From positions 1-22,265 of the forward strand of contig UQTR01000026.1 of the NCBI GenBank assembly GCA_900544065.1: 22,265 nt of DNA, read 5' to 3'. This document shows positions 20,073 to 22,265 of the stretch, one piece after another. The notes below the pieces were generated by a model, which saw only the letters and a list, made by a program, of their open reading frames with translations, did not search any database and had not been told where the DNA came from. This DNA is from an uncultured Collinsella sp. (lineage in GTDB: Bacteria > Actinomycetota > Coriobacteriia > Coriobacteriales > Coriobacteriaceae). A program made the translations under genes and the position numbers. How positions within the stretch are numbered: the stretch's first letter is position 1; each line of letters opens with the position of its first letter.

Positions 20073-22265
20073 ATGACACTCGTATCCAAGACCTTTGAGC
20101 TGTACGGCAAGACCTACACCTTTGAGTCGGGCGAGCTTGCCAAGCAGGCCACCGGCGCTTGCCTGGTCAAGCAGGGTGACACCACGATGCTCGACACCGT
20201 GGTTGTCTCCAAGGAGCGCAAGAACTACGATTTCTTCCCGCTGACCGTCGACTTCAACGAGAAGATGTACGCCGCCGGCCGCATCCCGGGTGGCTACCTC
20301 AAGCGTGAGGGCCGTCCCAGCGAGAAGGCCACGCTCACCGCGCGCATGATCGACCGTCCGATTCGCCCGAGCTTCCCGGACGGCTTCCGTAACGAGGTGC
20401 ACATCGTCGCTACCTCGCTCGTCGCCGACCAGGTCAACCCCTTCGACGTCATCAACGTTATGGGCGCCTCCCTGGCCATGACGCTCGGCGGCGTGCCCTT
20501 CGAGGGCCCGCTTGCCTGCGTGCGCATCGGCCGTAACGTGGAGACCGGCGAGTTTATCGTCAACCCCACCTATGAGGAGCGCGAGAACTCCGATCTGGAC
20601 CTGGAGCTGGGCGGATCCGCCGACTTCATTTCGATGGTCGAGGCCGGCGCCGAGGAGATCTCCGAGGACGACATGCTCGCCGCCATGAAGTTTGGCCAGG
20701 AGGCCCTTGCCGCTTTCTGCCAGGCTCAGGACGAGTTCGTCGCCGAGTGGGAGCAGGTCAACGGCCCCATCGTCAAGAAGGAGTACCCGCTCGACCAGCC
20801 CGTCGAGGAGGTCCAGGAGCGCATCTTCGCCCACTACGACGAGATGGCTGCCGCCCTTCGCGACGCCGACAAGCTCTCCCGTATCGGTAAGGTCGAGGCT
20901 CTGAAGGAGTCCATCCGCGCCGAGTTCACCGAGGAGGAGCAGGCCGCTTGGGAGCGCGAGATCCCCGTGGCGCTCAAGAAGCTCGAGAAGAAGGCTATGC
21001 GCACCATGGTCGTCGAGACCGGCGAGCGCGTCGACGGCCGTGCCGCCGATGAGATTCGCCCCATCATGGTGAAGGATAACTACCTGCCGCTCGTTCACGG
21101 CTCCGGTCTGTTCCAGCGTGGCCAGACCCAGGTGCTTTCCGTCCTGTCGCTCGGCATGCTCAACGAGGGCCAGCGTCTGGATACCATCGAGCCCACCGAG
21201 GGCAAGCGCTACATGCACCACTACAACTTCCCGCCGTTCTGCACCGGCGAGACCGGCCGCATGGGCAGCCCCAAGCGCCGCGAGATCGGCCATGGCAATC
21301 TGGCCGAGCGCGCTCTGCTTCCGGTGCTCCCCGACGAGAACGAGTTCCCTTACGCCATCCGCGTCGTTTCCGAGGTCATGGAGTCCAACGGTTCCTCTTC
21401 GATGGCTTCGACTTGCGGTTCCACGCTCGCCCTTATGGACGGCGGCGTGCCCATTAAGCGCCCGGTCTCCGGTATCGCCATGGGCCTGATCCAGGAGGAG
21501 GGCAAGACCGTGGTCCTGTCCGACATCCAGGGTCTCGAGGACTTCCTGGGCGACATGGACTTTAAGGTCACCGGCACCACCGAGGGCATCACCGCCCTGC
21601 AGATGGACAACAAGGCCACCGGCCTCACCTTCGACATCCTGGCCCGCGCTCTGCAGCAGGCCAAGGAGGGTCGCGCCTTCATCCTGCAGAAGATGCTCGA
21701 TGTGATCCCCGAGCCGCGCCACACCACGCGCAGCACCGCTCCGCGCATCGTTTCCATCCAGGTTCCGACCGACAAGATCCGCGACGTCATCGGTTCCGGC
21801 GGTAAGGTCATCCGCGGTATCCAGGACGAGACCGGCGCCTCGGTCGACATCCAGGAGGACGGCACCGTCTTTGTCGGCGGCACCGGCGAGTCCGTCGACC
21901 AGGCCGTCGAGCGTATCAAGCTCATCATCAAGGTTCCCGAGCCGGGCGAGGAGTACACCGGTCGTGTGGTCTCCATCCAGCCCTTCGGCGCCTTCGTCAA
22001 CCTGCTGCCCGGTAAGGACGGCCTGCTGCACATCTCCCGCGTCGCCAAGGGCCGCGTGGAGAAGGTCGAGGACGTCCTCAACGTGGGCGACGAGGTCAAG
22101 GTCGTCGTCATCGAGGTCGACGATCGCGGCAAGATCTCGCTCGATCGTCTTGATAAGCCCGAGGCCCCGGCTCGTGCCGAGGGTGCCTCCGAGGGCGACG
22201 GCGAGCACTTCCAGCGCCGTGAGCGTCCGCGTCGCGAGCGCTCCGAGCGTAGCGACCGTCCGCGC
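20073..22265 (+). CDS. pnp: Polyribonucleotide nucleotidyltransferase (PNPase), 3'-truncated by window edge
   Basis: PNPase is a phosphorolytic 3'-to-5' exoribonuclease that forms a trimeric ring and degrades mRNA. The frame runs open for 731 codons to the last base, so the stop codon lies beyond the window. It begins MTLVSKTFELYGKTYTFESG. The first RNase PH domain has GGYLKREGRPSEKATLTARMIDRPIRP in part. The second has NGSSSMASTCGSTLALMDGG and LEDFLGDMDFKV, keeping the catalytic D, D and K. The KH domain has VIGSGG at 572-577 and the S1 domain begins near 627. After about 695 a charged Arg/Glu/Ser tail begins. The start is the ATG at 20073 with AAAGGAG (20062-20068) upstream. Confidence 0.96.
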   Translation, partial: MTLVSKTFELYGKTYTFESGELAKQATGACLVKQGDTTMLDTVVVSKERKNYDFFPLTVDFNEKMYAAGRIPGGYLKREGRPSEKATLTARMIDRPIRPSFPDGFRNEVHIVATSLVADQVNPFDVINVMGASLAMTLGGVPFEGPLACVRIGRNVETGEFIVNPTYEERENSDLDLELGGSADFISMVEAGAEEISEDDMLAAMKFGQEALAAFCQAQDEFVAEWEQVNGPIVKKEYPLDQPVEEVQERIFAHYDEMAAALRDADKLSRIGKVEALKESIRAEFTEEEQAAWEREIPVALKKLEKKAMRTMVVETGERVDGRAADEIRPIMVKDNYLPLVHGSGLFQRGQTQVLSVLSLGMLNEGQRLDTIEPTEGKRYMHHYNFPPFCTGETGRMGSPKRREIGHGNLAERALLPVLPDENEFPYAIRVVSEVMESNGSSSMASTCGSTLALMDGGVPIKRPVSGIAMGLIQEEGKTVVLSDIQGLEDFLGDMDFKVTGTTEGITALQMDNKATGLTFDILARALQQAKEGRAFILQKMLDVIPEPRHTTRSTAPRIVSIQVPTDKIRDVIGSGGKVIRGIQDETGASVDIQEDGTVFVGGTGESVDQAVERIKLIIKVPEPGEEYTGRVVSIQPFGAFVNLLPGKDGLLHISRVAKGRVEKVEDVLNVGDEVKVVVIEVDDRGKISLDRLDKPEAPARAEGASEGDGEHFQRRERPRRERSERSDRPR

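Noticed and set aside
20025..22208. 727-residue open frame on the minus strand opposite pnp
   Set aside because: It mirrors the codon pattern of the high-GC pnp gene, is low-complexity (Leu, Gly, Asp, Val, His) and has no recognisable domain. PNPase on the plus strand is certain.
1..22265. Mobile elements, CRISPR arrays, tRNA or rRNA genes
   Set aside because: I saw no transposase motif, no regularly spaced repeats, no tRNA-like T-loop pattern and no rRNA sequence on either strand. This was inspection only, without a covariance search.

Overview
The window looks like part of the chromosomal core of a high-GC actinobacterium of the class Coriobacteriia, most likely Collinsella or a close relative. 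This rests on the strong G/C preference at third codon positions, frequent GTG and TTG starts, an actinobacterial-type MihF gene directly upstream of gmk and rpoZ, and the individual protein sequences. The genus is my inference; no search was run. All genes I accept are on the plus strand. I see no mobile element, CRISPR array, tRNA or rRNA. The longest gene-free stretch is 239 bases (598-836).

Layout. (1) The 3' part of pyrF (1-597) is followed by an intergenic region rich in dyads. (2) mihF-gmk-rpoZ-thiI (837-3247) is a tight operon that ends in a clear intrinsic terminator. (3) comEA-comEC (3461-6474) encode DNA-uptake proteins and overlap by 4 bases; holA (DNA polymerase III delta) follows with its own probable promoter. 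(4) rpsT (ribosomal protein S20) has its own extended -10 promoter, an attenuator-like leader hairpin and a strong terminator. (5) lepA-dusB-hemW is a tight run that begins with a probably leaderless lepA. (6) Two consecutive DnaJ genes follow. The first encodes an unusual protein in which the second C-terminal domain is replaced by membrane helices; the second is a full canonical DnaJ. (7) mtaB-phoH-ybeY-dgkA-era-recO is a close-packed RNA and translation maintenance cluster. (8) rpsO with a structured leader and terminator, then pnp, which runs off the right edge.

Together the genes serve translation and RNA metabolism (S20, S15, LepA, DusB, MtaB, ThiI, YbeY, Era, PNPase), DNA uptake, replication and repair (ComEA, ComEC, HolA, RecO), nucleotide synthesis (PyrF, Gmk), transcription and nucleoid structure (RpoZ, MihF), and protein quality control (two DnaJ proteins).

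Nothing here looks like a wholly new multi-gene system. The best leads are the membrane-anchored DnaJ paralogue paired with a normal DnaJ, the leaderless lepA promoter that shares an 11-base word with the dnaJ-pair promoter, the structured leaders of rpsT, rpsO and pnp, and the dyads upstream of mihF.
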